From Pseudalkalibacillus decolorationis (GTDB taxonomy: Bacteria > Bacillota > Bacilli > Bacillales > Fictibacillaceae), in contig NZ_JANHJQ010000010.1 in NCBI RefSeq assembly GCF_024609785.1, positions 1 to 64,000 of the forward strand: a DNA stretch of 64,000 nucleotides. Reading direction: 5' to 3'. Below the pieces are notes generated by a model. The model was not told the DNA's origin. It made no database searches and saw only the letters and a list, made by a program, of their open reading frames with translations. Both the position numbers and the translations under genes were made by a program. Positions 33,520-43,486 of the stretch are shown one piece after another. The first letter of the stretch is position 1, and every line of letters starts with the position of its first letter.

Positions 33520-34659
33520 TCAGTCCTTTTGTTTACGATAATATTCTAGTAATAGTTTGACAACCTCTGGGCGACTAAAATGTTTAGGGGGAAGTAACCC
33601 TTGTTTCAACATTTGACGGACCTTCGTCCCCGATAAGTGGATATGATCTTTATTAGTATGGGGGCATGTTTTGCTGGAGGCCATTTGCTCACATTTTTTA
33701 CAATAAAAGCTATGATCAAATTTTAGTGGAACAATCCCTAATTCCTTAGCGGAGAACTGGTTGAAAATATTTTGCGAATCATACGTCCCATAATAATCTC
33801 CAACCCCAGCATGATCTCTTCCTACGATAAAATGTGTACAGCCGTAATTTTTACGGACTATTGCATGGAATAATGCTTCCTTTGGCCCCGCGTACCTCAT
33901 TGCCCCCAAGAACACCCCTAAAATGGAACGGTCTGATGGATAGTAGTTATTTAATAGTGTTTGGTAACATTTCATTCGAACATGGGCAGGTACATCATCC
34001 GGTTTTGTCTCTCCTACAAGCGGGTGAAGGAACAATCCATCAACTTGTTCAAGTGCAACCTTTTGAATATATTCATGGGCACGATGAACAGGGTTTCTCG
34101 TTTGAAATCCGACAATCGTTTCCCATCCATTCAATCTGAATCTGTCTCTTGTTTCCTCGGGGGTTAATGTGTGAGTAGGAAAAGAAGAAGGAATTCTTTT
34201 AATTATCGTTACGGGACCGCCAACATAAAAGGGTGAGCGGGATAACAGCTTTTCAACACCAGGATGATTGGAATCACCCGTTCCATAAAAAAGCTGAGCT
34301 TCATTTCCAAGATTCACCTTGTATATTTCTTCGACATCAATGAATCCATATGTCTCCCCCTCGAAGCTTAATGCAACTCTCACCCCGGCAGAAAGTTCAT
34401 TTGATACCTCTTGGGAAACTGATAAATTAATCGGCAAAGGCCAGATTGTTCCATCCTTCAATCTCATTTGTTTAAGAACACTATCATAATCGGATTGATT
34501 CATAAAACCCTCTAATGGGCTATAGGCACCGGTCCCAATACATTCTAGCTCGGATAAGTCGGATTGAGATAATTCTATTTTCTTTAACTTCTTTACTTGT
34601 TCCAAAGAAGACGGATCATACCGCGAAATCAGCTTCCCGCCATGTGGAATGCTAGGCAT
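33520..34659 (-). CDS. sat: Sulfate adenylyltransferase (ATP sulfurylase)
   Basis: 379 aa. Catalytic motifs are QTRNPVHRAHEYIQK (about residue 190) and GRDHAGVGDYYG (about 285). The C-terminus has a Cys cluster (CKKCEQMASSKTCPH). It makes APS from ATP and sulfate in the cytosol. The neighbouring genes provide import before it and APS phosphorylation after it. Confidence 0.95.
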   Translation of the reverse strand: MPSIPHGGKLISRYDPSSLEQVKKLKKIELSQSDLSELECIGTGAYSPLEGFMNQSDYDSVLKQMRLKDGTIWPLPINLSVSQEVSNELSAGVRVALSFEGETYGFIDVEEIYKVNLGNEAQLFYGTGDSNHPGVEKLLSRSPFYVGGPVTIIKRIPSSFPTHTLTPEETRDRFRLNGWETIVGFQTRNPVHRAHEYIQKVALEQVDGLFLHPLVGETKPDDVPAHVRMKCYQTLLNNYYPSDRSILGVFLGAMRYAGPKEALFHAIVRKNYGCTHFIVGRDHAGVGDYYGTYDSQNIFNQFSAKELGIVPLKFDHSFYCKKCEQMASSKTCPHTNKDHIHLSGTKVRQMLKQGLLPPKHFSRPEVVKLLLEYYRKQKD

Positions 34660-34679
34660 TTTTCTACCTCCAATTTGAT

Positions 34680-35897
34680 TTATAATTTCTCAAGATATTC
34701 AAAACAGTCTAGAAATAGGTGATAACGATTCAATTTCCTTAGAAACATCTTCTCTTTACTAAGGGCTTCCGTCTCGGTTAGGGTAGCACTATAAAGATTT
34801 GAAAAATCGGCATTGTTTTTTGATTTCATTCCGATATTGCGAAGCATTTCCTTGAATACATGTTCAATCATCGGAAACTGAGTTGGAAATTCACTGCACA
34901 TAGTTTGATAATTAATTAATATTTGGTTTACTTCATGGAGGTTTTTCGGGGCTGGTAAAAAGGTTAACGAAATGATCATTTGATCAATTTCTTTGTAAGC
35001 TTCCTGAAAAGTATAGTAATTTTGTTTAGATTGATTGTCATTTCCAGCAGATACAGGATGTTCTTGATGATAACTTAGTAAGTTCTCATCACTAATAAAC
35101 GTTGCACCATTCTTATACAACCGATATCCCATTTCACAATCATCCCACCCATATCCACTGTATTCCTTAAACAATCCTACTTGATTGATCATCCACTTTG
35201 GAACTGAGACATGACCTGTCCCGAACAATTGCCAAGGTATCCTGTACCCTTGTAAATCGAAACCATAATTAGAGATGATGACATTCCTATAAAATTTTTC
35301 ATAAGGTGTTGTATGAGCCAACCCTATATACTTCCCTGAATGGATATCAATTCTGTCTAACAAAAAGGTTTTCGCGTGCTGTTTTTGAAATACTTCATAT
35401 TTTGTCTTGTATTCTGGCAAATTCTTTATTAGCAGTGCAGCTTGATTCAATTGATTCGTTGAAAAATCCGGAAATAGTACAGAGTATAGTGCCTTGATTG
35501 TCATAACACCTGTAACGACTAGATTCTGATTTTCCTGGTGGTGTGTATAGTGAATATTTAAAAACTCAGGACTTACGATTATCTCAGCGTCAAGAAAGAT
35601 CAAAATTTTTCCTTGTGCATTACGAATCCCAACGTTCCGTGCTGCTGGTCTACCAATATTTTTGTCACACTTGATGTATTTTAGTTCAAACGGGAATAGA
35701 TAGTGGTCTGGAATGATACCAGTTGAATCGGTAGATCCATCATCTATCAAGATAACCTCTACCCTCGATAAATCAAAATTCTGCTTTTCTAACGAAAAAA
35801 GGGTAAATAAAACTTGAGGAAACTTATTGAAGGTCGGAATAATAATGCTTATTTCGAATGTAGATCTGTGTGCATGAGAGGAAGAGACAATTTTCAT
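34680..35897 (-). CDS. GT2 glycosyltransferase, chondroitin-synthase-like
   Basis: 405 aa. The GT-A domain begins ISIIIPTFNKFPQVLFTLFSL and has ILIDDGSTD, NIGRPAARNVGI and IFLDAEI (DxD-like). The acceptor region has GWDDCEMGYRLYKNGA, the Glyco_transf_7C-type motif seen in GT27 and chondroitin polymerases. A helical C-terminus follows. It is adjacent to sat. It likely adds a HexNAc or uronic sugar to a glycan. Confidence 0.8.
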   Translation of the reverse strand: MKIVSSSHAHRSTFEISIIIPTFNKFPQVLFTLFSLEKQNFDLSRVEVILIDDGSTDSTGIIPDHYLFPFELKYIKCDKNIGRPAARNVGIRNAQGKILIFLDAEIIVSPEFLNIHYTHHQENQNLVVTGVMTIKALYSVLFPDFSTNQLNQAALLIKNLPEYKTKYEVFQKQHAKTFLLDRIDIHSGKYIGLAHTTPYEKFYRNVIISNYGFDLQGYRIPWQLFGTGHVSVPKWMINQVGLFKEYSGYGWDDCEMGYRLYKNGATFISDENLLSYHQEHPVSAGNDNQSKQNYYTFQEAYKEIDQMIISLTFLPAPKNLHEVNQILINYQTMCSEFPTQFPMIEHVFKEMLRNIGMKSKNNADFSNLYSATLTETEALSKEKMFLRKLNRYHLFLDCFEYLEKL

Positions 35898-35923
35898 ACT
35901 ACTTTACCACCTATCATTCTGGA

Positions 35924-36658
35924 TCAACTCTTACCCTTTTCTTCTGTTTGTATGAGCCTGGCAAGCATACCTCGATATCTTTCTTGGACAAGCTTAATTT
36001 CCTTCCATTGCCCCTCTATAAAACGTTTTGAACCCATATTGTCATGGATTCGGTAGTGTAATAGTGAATTCCCTACCACTGCAAGATTGAACTTGGCCGC
36101 AATCCTTAGCCACATATCATAGTCCTGCGTATAACGTAATTCACTGTCAAACCAACCCACTTCAGAAAAAACTTCTTTCTTTATGAGAACTGTACTTCCA
36201 TTAATTGGACAACTTGTTCGAAACTGTCTTAATAAGCTTAATTTGTCATGGATTATCAGCCCGACATCCCTCTTTGTAACGTCACTTTTTTCATCGATTA
36301 GATTGAAATTTGTATAAACCATATCACAATTTGTTCGTTGTATTAAATCTACTTGTTTTTCTAGCTTTTCAGGTAAAAAAATATCGTCGGAGCTGAGCCA
36401 TGCAATAAGATCACCTGTAGCGAGTTTTATACCTTGATTCAAAGCAGCCGCTGTACCATTATTCTCCTGATAAAAATATGAGATCCTATTCATGAATGGA
36501 GTCAATCGTTCAGCATTTATCGTTGAACCATCGTTTATGACTATCAATTCAATGTTTTTGTAAGTTTGATTAAAAACACTTTCAATGGCTTCATGTATGA
36601 ATGAACAATTATAAAATGGGATGATAACACTTATTTTGGGGTAATAGCTGCTATTCAT
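35924..36658 (-). CDS. GT2 glycosyltransferase, paralog A
   Basis: 244 aa from the ATG at 36658 behind GAGGTG; an upstream extension lacks family similarity. It shows ISVIIPFYNCSFIHEAIESV, VINDGST, LIAWLSSDD (DxD) and RYTQDYDMWLRIA. It closely resembles the genes at 42702 and 45845. It is downstream of the sulfotransferase gene in the same operon. Confidence 0.8.
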   Translation of the reverse strand: MNSSYYPKISVIIPFYNCSFIHEAIESVFNQTYKNIELIVINDGSTINAERLTPFMNRISYFYQENNGTAAALNQGIKLATGDLIAWLSSDDIFLPEKLEKQVDLIQRTNCDMVYTNFNLIDEKSDVTKRDVGLIIHDKLSLLRQFRTSCPINGSTVLIKKEVFSEVGWFDSELRYTQDYDMWLRIAAKFNLAVVGNSLLHYRIHDNMGSKRFIEGQWKEIKLVQERYRGMLARLIQTEEKGKS

Positions 36659-36820
36659 CCTTCTACACCTCGCTTCTCTTATGTTAATTGGTTTATCATA
36701 TGAAATTACTGAAAATATTGCATAGACCAAGCTACTAGAATATCGACCAAAATTTAAAAACAGTTGCTCTCGCCGTCGGTCCCCCCACGGAAGCAAAAGC
36801 ACTTGTCCAAGTACTTCAAA

Positions 36821-37600
36821 TCACCAATTATGATCTTTTTCATAATTTAAAGAAATCAATAGATCACCTGCAATATTTTTAAAAGTATCTTTAAGATCAG
36901 TATCTAGTTCCTTTCTCCATCCACCGATCTTCCCTTTACGATATGTCGGTGAAGAGATAGGATCTATGTTTTGAATCATTTTCTTAACCATAATTGGCGA
37001 TGTACCGGGAACTCGTCGGCCGTCCCATAAAAATTGGACGATTTTATTTACTGTTTTTAACTTTGTTAATGGTGATGAAAGGATGTCTTCAAAGCGAATT
37101 GTAAGTACATTGTACTTCACCATCCATTCCGAGAATCCAGTAAACCAATCGTTAACGTTTGGTTGGTAAGCTACTCTTGGATCTATCGGCTGCCCGCCTT
37201 CTATTAAAAATTTTATACGGTCACGATGTGTAAATCCTTTTTGGGTAAAGGTCGCATATAAGGGGTGGATTGGAAGCGTTGGTATAAAGTGTGCGTATGA
37301 AACCACTATATCGCGCGGATCACGTATGACAAATACCTGCTTCATGTTTATATCATTAAAAAATTCTTCCCATTTATTTGAATAGAATAAATGTCCATTA
37401 ATAAATTCATCGTCTTCAAGATTTTTCGCCCGGTTAATCTGTATGTCTGTTTGATATTCATAATGACCAAACATCCCTTTATCCGGATAATGTTTCATTC
37501 CAGGTATACCTAGGAGGATTTGTTTTAATAAGTGTGTACCGCTTTTAGGTATAGAATTTAATAAAAATGCAGGTAATGAATGTTCTTCACGGTTCCCCAT
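36821..37600 (-). CDS. Sulfotransferase (PAPS-dependent)
   Basis: 259 aa. The 5'-phosphosulfate loop is SIPKSGTHLLKQIL (about residue 17), the 3'-phosphate site is VFVIRDPRDIVVSYAHF (about 90), and RKGKIGGWR (about 225) is the typical C-terminal PAPS-binding GxxGxW. These are the three landmarks of the Sulfotransfer_1 family. It should move sulfate from PAPS onto a glycan or similar acceptor. The sulfate activation genes lie in the same operon. Such enzymes are uncommon in Bacillaceae. Confidence 0.9.
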   Translation of the reverse strand: MGNREEHSLPAFLLNSIPKSGTHLLKQILLGIPGMKHYPDKGMFGHYEYQTDIQINRAKNLEDDEFINGHLFYSNKWEEFFNDINMKQVFVIRDPRDIVVSYAHFIPTLPIHPLYATFTQKGFTHRDRIKFLIEGGQPIDPRVAYQPNVNDWFTGFSEWMVKYNVLTIRFEDILSSPLTKLKTVNKIVQFLWDGRRVPGTSPIMVKKMIQNIDPISSPTYRKGKIGGWRKELDTDLKDTFKNIAGDLLISLNYEKDHNW

Positions 37601-37661
37601 TGATTTTCACCCTTTCTTTCAGATTAGTTAATAAATAATTCTTTCACATTGTCTTAATTGC

Positions 37662-38693
37662 TCAAATCCTTGCTATAAATTTCTTTATCGCTGATTCAAA
37701 AGCATCTACACTTTTTTCCCATGTCCATTTTGCAGCTTCTTTTTCACCCTCTTTAGCAATTCGATAGCGATGTTCAGGATTGTCGATCAAAAATGATATG
37801 TGTTCAAACAACTTATTTTCATATCGATATGAAAGCAAACAGTTATGATTATGGCGACAATAATCCGCATTTCCACCGCTATAGATTGTAGTAACCGCAG
37901 CACCGCATTTCATTGCCTCTAGTCCGGGAAGAGATCCAGTGTCAAAGGTTGATGTACTTATAAAAATATCTGTAATATTCAAGTAGTGATTCAGCATAGT
38001 GTCATCTGCTGGGTGTAAAGATTCGAAGTTTTGATTAGAATGGACACTTCTAAGAGTAGGAGAATGTTTTAATTCGTTAGGATGAGTTATTAAACTGATT
38101 ACTACATCAGGATATTTGTGTTTAATAGCGTTTAGCGTTTGGGTAAGATATTCTTGATCACGATGCCATGAGTATCCACCCTCTGGTATACGGAGAATCC
38201 CACTAACTCTAAGAGCTTTTCCATTTCTAAGCCCCATATTATGAAACGCTCCACTTATACCAACAGGAACAGTTTCACCGTCGATCCCATGATTTAATTT
38301 GATGACTTGTTTCTGCCAAGCAGACAATACAATGAGATTTTTACTAATATGATAACTTTTGAATGATACTTCCTGATTAGGTAGAAAAACCGGCTCATAA
38401 CAAAGACTTATTCTAACATGGATACCTTTTCCAGCAAGACTAGCTTGTTCACATACTTGAATTAACGAATAATAAGTTGAAACAATTACATCACTATCTG
38501 GGATATCATTTACTGTTATGTCCTGGGTTTTTGTTCGAATAATCTTTACGTTTAAAGGAAATTCCACAATCCCATGAGAAGACATGACAATAGTGATATC
38601 ATGGCCTCTCTGTTTCAGTCCATTCGCCAGCTCTACTAACATCCTTTGCGCACCACCTTTACAAAGGGTGACTGCTATAATTGCAATTTTCAT
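37662..38693 (-). CDS. GT4 glycosyltransferase
   Basis: 343 aa, GT-B fold. The N-terminal domain has CKGGAQRMLVELANGLKQRGH, and the C-terminal domain has IFISTSTFDTGSLPGLEAMKCGAAVTT, the region holding the catalytic/donor-binding Glu of GT4. It probably uses a nucleotide sugar to extend a glycan. ATG 38693 follows AGGAGGAA. It is in the operon between the SDR gene and the sulfotransferase. Confidence 0.8.
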   Translation of the reverse strand: MKIAIIAVTLCKGGAQRMLVELANGLKQRGHDITIVMSSHGIVEFPLNVKIIRTKTQDITVNDIPDSDVIVSTYYSLIQVCEQASLAGKGIHVRISLCYEPVFLPNQEVSFKSYHISKNLIVLSAWQKQVIKLNHGIDGETVPVGISGAFHNMGLRNGKALRVSGILRIPEGGYSWHRDQEYLTQTLNAIKHKYPDVVISLITHPNELKHSPTLRSVHSNQNFESLHPADDTMLNHYLNITDIFISTSTFDTGSLPGLEAMKCGAAVTTIYSGGNADYCRHNHNCLLSYRYENKLFEHISFLIDNPEHRYRIAKEGEKEAAKWTWEKSVDAFESAIKKFIARI

Positions 38694-38740
38694 TGGCATT
38701 TCCTCCTTTCATCTATAAACCATTACGACTTATTTTAAAG

Positions 38741-39634
38741 TTATGTCCTGAAATACATAACAATATCTGAGATTGAGTGTGAAAAAGAGATGATCGGTTT
38801 CCAGTTAAGTCTCGTAATCGGTCGTACATTTTCCGCTACATATACATCCACTTCATTTTCAGAGGTTTCCGTAACGTTCAGCTGGGTAGTTGTAAGCTTT
38901 TGTAATTCATCAACAATTTCACGAAGGCTTTTCCCTTTCCCGCTTCCTATTTCATAGATTTGACCGTTTTCACCGTGTTTGAGCAAGGTATGATAGGCAC
39001 GTACAGCATCTCTTACATCTACAAAGTCTCTTACTACATTTGGGTTTATACTAAATTGATTTTCAGTTTCACCATTTTCAATGCTGATCATTTTCTGAGC
39101 GAATATCGAACATACACCTGAAGAATGACCTGGGCCAATTAAATTAGAAGGTTTTGCAATCATGATTTTTTGATTGAAAAAATGAGACCAGTTTTGTGCT
39201 GCGATCGTTTGAAAGGATTTACTTAAGCTATATGGATGAGGTGCGTGGGTTTCATTCAATGGGTTGAACTGCAATAAAGAACCTACAACAAGAACCTGAC
39301 ATCCAGGCGCTTTCTTTCTGACAGCCTCTAGTACGTTCAATGTAGATATAAGGTTGGTATTCATACATTGAATCGGGTCCTCCCAGGATGTTGAAACGGA
39401 GTTCATTCCAGCTAAATGTAGTATATAGGTAGGGTTTATCTTTTGTACGATGTACTCTAAACCCTCATAATCACTCAAATCATGTTGGCGGTATTCATAT
39501 GGTGTATCTGGTTGTTCTGCAGTTCGAGATAAACCGACGACACGCATACCTTCTTGAACAAAGTAGTTACAAGCATGTTTACCGGTAAAACCTGATGCCC
39601 CTGTTATTAATATGGTTTCCTGTTTACTTTTCAT
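38741..39634 (-). CDS. NAD-dependent sugar epimerase/dehydratase (SDR)
   Basis: 297 aa extended SDR. The Rossmann motif is TGASGFTG, VVGSLL gives the Ser region and PYSLSKS the YxxxK. It resembles GDP-mannose 4,6-dehydratase/RMD-type reductases, which act on 4-keto sugar nucleotides. It overlaps the next upstream gene and likely acts in the same sugar route. The exact substrate cannot be read. Confidence 0.75.
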   Translation of the reverse strand: MKSKQETILITGASGFTGKHACNYFVQEGMRVVGLSRTAEQPDTPYEYRQHDLSDYEGLEYIVQKINPTYILHLAGMNSVSTSWEDPIQCMNTNLISTLNVLEAVRKKAPGCQVLVVGSLLQFNPLNETHAPHPYSLSKSFQTIAAQNWSHFFNQKIMIAKPSNLIGPGHSSGVCSIFAQKMISIENGETENQFSINPNVVRDFVDVRDAVRAYHTLLKHGENGQIYEIGSGKGKSLREIVDELQKLTTTQLNVTETSENEVDVYVAENVRPITRLNWKPIISFSHSISDIVMYFRT

Positions 39635-40451
39635 GTTGTTGTATCCACTCTTTTAGCTCCTGGATCATATGTGGATAAGCAGATACTGAATAGGAAAAAT
39701 CGTTCCTTGAATTTAATAACGTTCGATCAATTTCAGTTTGATCATAAGGTTCAATGGTTACATCTTCTTTATTGAAAGTAGTTTTGATTAGCATCAACAG
39801 ATCATATTTCGATATCTTCGTTGGTGCGGTCAAATGATATAATCCTGATAAATTTTGTTTAACAGCTTCTTCGATTGCTTTTGCTATCTCTAATGTGGTA
39901 ACACCGTTCCAAGGTACTTTTGTAAAACCTTTGATCGTTCCTTTTTGTTTCATAAACCAGTGAAACAATCCAATCCCATTTTTAAGTTCAGGTCCAATGA
40001 TCGACGTTCGAAATGTTAGATGAGGAGCATTACAGACTTCACCGATCATTTTTGTTTTAGAATAAACAGAATTTCCATCTGGATCATCATTCTCTAAATA
40101 ATCACCTTTTGCTCCTGAAAACACACAGTCTGTACTAATATGAACGAGTTTTGCACCATACGTATTCACTGTGTTCTCAATTACTTTAGGTAACAGACTA
40201 TTCAATTGAATTGCTTCAATCGGGTGATCTTGCGCATTTTCATTCAATAAACCTATGCAATTAACGACAACATCTGGTTTCACTTGGTGAATAACATGTT
40301 CCACTTGATCTATGCAAGTTGCATCCAAGTATAATGATTTTTGGTCATATAAATTTCTAGAGGTATGATACACGATATATCCTTTCTCTTTTAGATAGGA
40401 AGTAATAAGGTGACCTGCCATCCCTTTACCTCCGAGAATTAAATATTTCAT
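39624..40451 (-). CDS. RmlD-type sugar-nucleotide reductase
   Basis: 275 aa RmlD-like SDR. It has GGKGMAGHLI (NAD(P) binding), VNCIGLLNENA, the STDCVFSG loop and SVYSKTKMIGE with the YxxxK pair. It reduces a 4-keto-6-deoxy sugar nucleotide, probably the product of the neighbouring dehydratase. Both ends overlap the flanking genes, so they are translated together. Confidence 0.8.
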   Translation of the reverse strand: MKYLILGGKGMAGHLITSYLKEKGYIVYHTSRNLYDQKSLYLDATCIDQVEHVIHQVKPDVVVNCIGLLNENAQDHPIEAIQLNSLLPKVIENTVNTYGAKLVHISTDCVFSGAKGDYLENDDPDGNSVYSKTKMIGEVCNAPHLTFRTSIIGPELKNGIGLFHWFMKQKGTIKGFTKVPWNGVTTLEIAKAIEEAVKQNLSGLYHLTAPTKISKYDLLMLIKTTFNKEDVTIEPYDQTEIDRTLLNSRNDFSYSVSAYPHMIQELKEWIQQHEK

Positions 40452-41440
40452 GACAAAAAATCACCTTTTTGAAGCATTTTCCTAATTTCCTCTTTGGTCA
40501 TTAATTCCTCGCTAGAACTATAACTCTGTAAGTCAACTTTCTGAAGTTTGGAATAGTGCTCATTCAACCCTTTAATTTCAATCGAAGGTAAGATAACAAA
40601 ATACTCGTTATCAAAATAGACGGACCTCGTACACTCGTATTCTGAAAGCAATAATTCATGAAGCTTCTCACCTGGCCGGATTCCATTTTCGATAATGGTT
40701 ACATTTTTTTCTCCAGAAGCTTCAATTAAAACTTCAGCTAAATCTGTAATTTTACACGTCGGCATTTTCATAACAAATATTTCTCCACCTTGACTCTCAT
40801 AGGTCGCTTTGAAGATCAGTTTTATGGCTTCCTCTAATGTTAAGAAAAATCGAGTCATTCGTTTATCTGTTATTCCGACGACCCCTTTACGTTGAATTTG
40901 ATCTTTAAATACATGGATTACACTTCCATTCGTACCTAGGACATTACCACCGCGAATACATACAAATTTGGTCGAGGATCTCATTACATTTGCATGAATG
41001 ATTAGCTTTTCGCCAATCGCTTTTGTCAATCCATAAAAATTCGCTGGGTTCGCAGCTTTATCTGTTGATATATAAATGACTTTCTTAACGTTGTTCGTGA
41101 TTGCAGCATCAATTACATGTTGGGTCCCAACAATATTCGTTTTCAATGTTTCATATGGCTGATTCTCACAAATCGGAACGTGCTTCAATGCGGCTAGATG
41201 ATAAATAACATCTACATTTTGAGATGCTTTCTGTACCGCTTCATAATCTCGGATATCACCTATAATAAACTTTAATTTATCGTTGAGTTCATGTTGCATG
41301 GCCATCGCGACCTGGCTCGACTCATTCCGAGATAATATCCTGATTTCTTTCGGATTTTTAGGTAATAATTGCTTGACAAGTTCATGTCCCCATGATCCTG
41401 TCCCTCCAGTAATTAGAATGGTTTTATTCAACACTTTCAT
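40448..41440 (-). CDS. UDP-GlcNAc 4,6-dehydratase family (FnlA/CapD type)
   Basis: 330 aa. The Rossmann motif is GGTGSWGHEL, then YHLAALKHVPICE, STDKAANPANFYGLTKAIGEK (the TDK-type active site) and the IRPGEKLHELLLSEYE tail, all diagnostic of this family. It converts UDP-GlcNAc to a 4-keto-6-deoxy HexNAc. With the RmlD-like reductase and the 2-epimerase it matches a FnlA-B-C route to UDP-FucNAc or a related sugar, although the reductase here is not the long FnlB type. Confidence 0.88.
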   Translation of the reverse strand: MKVLNKTILITGGTGSWGHELVKQLLPKNPKEIRILSRNESSQVAMAMQHELNDKLKFIIGDIRDYEAVQKASQNVDVIYHLAALKHVPICENQPYETLKTNIVGTQHVIDAAITNNVKKVIYISTDKAANPANFYGLTKAIGEKLIIHANVMRSSTKFVCIRGGNVLGTNGSVIHVFKDQIQRKGVVGITDKRMTRFFLTLEEAIKLIFKATYESQGGEIFVMKMPTCKITDLAEVLIEASGEKNVTIIENGIRPGEKLHELLLSEYECTRSVYFDNEYFVILPSIEIKGLNEHYSKLQKVDLQSYSSSEELMTKEEIRKMLQKGDFLS

Positions 41441-42518
41441 TTCCTCCTATTAAGAATTTAACAACTTTATCGGACACATTTGAATCAGCATAGCCTGTTG
41501 GAAATTCCCAATTCCTTTGCTGAGTAATCATGACATTCACAGCATTCAAAATGTTTTCTGGCTGCAATCCAGTGACCACATTACTCCCGCATTCCACGGT
41601 TTCTGGTCGTTCCGTAGTGTTTCTAACTGTTACAGTGGGAACCCGGTACAGGCAGCATTCTTCCTGGACAGTTCCACTATCTGTAAGTACACATACCGCG
41701 TTTTTTTCTAATTGGACAAAGTCAAAAAAGCCAAAAGGTTCTTCAAGTTCTATAAGAGGATCCAGATTTAATGAATCCAAAGCGTTTATTTTGGACCTTG
41801 TTCTTGGATGAACACTACAGACCACTCTCTTCTTGAAAGTTGCAGCTATAAGATTTATCGCTTCTAAAATCAACTTTAAATTTTCAGGGTTGTCTACATT
41901 TTCAGCCCGATGAATGGTAGTCAAAAAATAATCACTTGAATTTAAGTTCATTTTTTTAAGGATTGTACTCTTATTAATGTCATCCTTATAAAAATCAAGC
42001 ACCTCGTAGATTGGATTGCCAGACATCATAATTCTCTTTGATGGCACGCCCTCCCTTAATAGATTTTCTCTACTTTTAGGAGTATAAGGTAAGTTGTACA
42101 TTGAAATGGCATCTACGGTTTTTCTGTTTTTTTCTTCCGGTACACGCAAATCGTTACAACGGTTCCCAGCTTCCATATGATAAACAGGGATATTCATTCT
42201 CTCTGCAAGGATTGCTGACAATGCACTGTTCGTATCACCAAGAATCAGAACTTTATCGGGCTTTTCATTATTGAACAGAATCTCTAATTCCCGGAACATT
42301 AACGATAACTGTTGTCCTAATGAGTGCTCCCGTGTACTTAATACATAATCTGGTTTCCTTATATCCATTTCTTTAAAGAAGATATCGTTTAAAGATGCAG
42401 TGAAATTTTGGCCAGTATGGACCACAATATGTTTAGAAGCTATACGATCTAGCTTTTTGAGGATTAGACTCAAACGAATAATTTCAGGTCGGGTACCTAA
42501 AATCGTCATAATTTTCAT
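41424..42518 (-). CDS. wecB: UDP-N-acetylglucosamine 2-epimerase (non-hydrolysing)
   Basis: 364 aa. Motifs GTRPEIIRLSLIL, HTGQNFTASLNDIF, GDTNSALSAILA, HRAENVDNPENL and TDSGTVQEECCLY match WecB/MnaA enzymes. It epimerises C2 of a UDP-HexNAc. It overlaps the 4,6-dehydratase gene by 17 bp and appears to start the sugar-nucleotide operon. GGAGGA precedes the ATG. Confidence 0.9.
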   Translation of the reverse strand: MKIMTILGTRPEIIRLSLILKKLDRIASKHIVVHTGQNFTASLNDIFFKEMDIRKPDYVLSTREHSLGQQLSLMFRELEILFNNEKPDKVLILGDTNSALSAILAERMNIPVYHMEAGNRCNDLRVPEEKNRKTVDAISMYNLPYTPKSRENLLREGVPSKRIMMSGNPIYEVLDFYKDDINKSTILKKMNLNSSDYFLTTIHRAENVDNPENLKLILEAINLIAATFKKRVVCSVHPRTRSKINALDSLNLDPLIELEEPFGFFDFVQLEKNAVCVLTDSGTVQEECCLYRVPTVTVRNTTERPETVECGSNVVTGLQPENILNAVNVMITQQRNWEFPTGYADSNVSDKVVKFLIGGNESVE

Positions 42519-42613
42519 ATCCTATTCCTCCTCCTTATCTATCAAAAATCGGAATACTATATTACCTTATGTACAATATTCAGTTTGGTTTAGACGAGTT
42601 ACTCTGTAACTGA

Positions 42614-42690
42614 AAAAAGGCAGGGGCTGACCTGATACAAAGCATCGTTCTCCCTGATAAGAGGAACAAAACTTTACAGGACAGCCCCAT
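42614..42690 (-). terminator. Long-stem terminator downstream of the CgeB-like/GT2 pair
   Basis: GGGGCTG-TCCTG pairs with CAGG-TCAGCCCC over a long imperfect stem; T residues follow on the minus strand at about 42614-42619. It separates the two leftward transcription units. Confidence 0.6.
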
Positions 42691-42701
42691 ACCAATGTTG
42701 A

Positions 42702-43436
42702 CTACTGATCTTTCTTTTCTTGAATGATCCTATTTAATAAAGGAAGCCTATATCTGTTTTTAACATGAATAAACTCGGCCATGACCTCTTTACTGTGTTT
42801 TTTACTACCCATATTTTCATGAATCCTATACCTCACCAAGCATTCATCTAAAAACTTGACCTCGTAATTGATAGCCAACTTTATCCACATATCATAATCA
42901 TTTGCATAACGTAATGTCTCATCAAATAGGCCCACATTGATCAATGCCTGCCTTTTAGCTAATATCGTGCAACCGTTTATCGGATTATTTCTTATCATAT
43001 ATCTAAGTAAATCCTTTTTATTAAAAAGGGGGATTCCGAGTTTAGTTGCTGTGATTTCATTGTATTCATTTATATAGTCATAATTCGTATAGATTAAATC
43101 AGCCTTTGTTTGCTTCATAAAGTGAACCTGTTTCTCTAGTTTATCAGTAACAAAACGGTCATCAGAGCTTAGCCAAGCAATTAAATCACCATTCGCCGAT
43201 TTCAGCCCAACATTGAGAGCTGTAGCAGTTCCACCATTTTCTTTCTCTATATAGATGATTTTGTCACGAAATGGTTGCAGCAGCTCTGAGTGTTTCGTCG
43301 ATCCATCATTAACGACGATTATTTCTACATTCGAATACGTTTGATTTAATACACTCTCAATAGCACTCTGTATATATGGACAGTTATAGAAAGGTACTAT
43401 GACACTTACTAACGGCCTTGCACCTATATTGATCAT
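42702..43436 (-). CDS. GT2 glycosyltransferase, paralog B
   Basis: 244 aa. VSVIVPFYNCPYIQSAIESV, VVNDGST, LIAWLSSDD and RYANDYDMWIKLA. It has the same length and motifs as paralog A (35924) and C (45845). It follows a CgeB-like gene and is closed by a terminator. Confidence 0.82.
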   Translation of the reverse strand: MINIGARPLVSVIVPFYNCPYIQSAIESVLNQTYSNVEIIVVNDGSTKHSELLQPFRDKIIYIEKENGGTATALNVGLKSANGDLIAWLSSDDRFVTDKLEKQVHFMKQTKADLIYTNYDYINEYNEITATKLGIPLFNKKDLLRYMIRNNPINGCTILAKRQALINVGLFDETLRYANDYDMWIKLAINYEVKFLDECLVRYRIHENMGSKKHSKEVMAEFIHVKNRYRLPLLNRIIQEKKDQ

Positions 43437-43486
43437 ATTAAAGAATGGAACAACTCCTTTCGAAAATGATCCCTTTATTACCTTTC

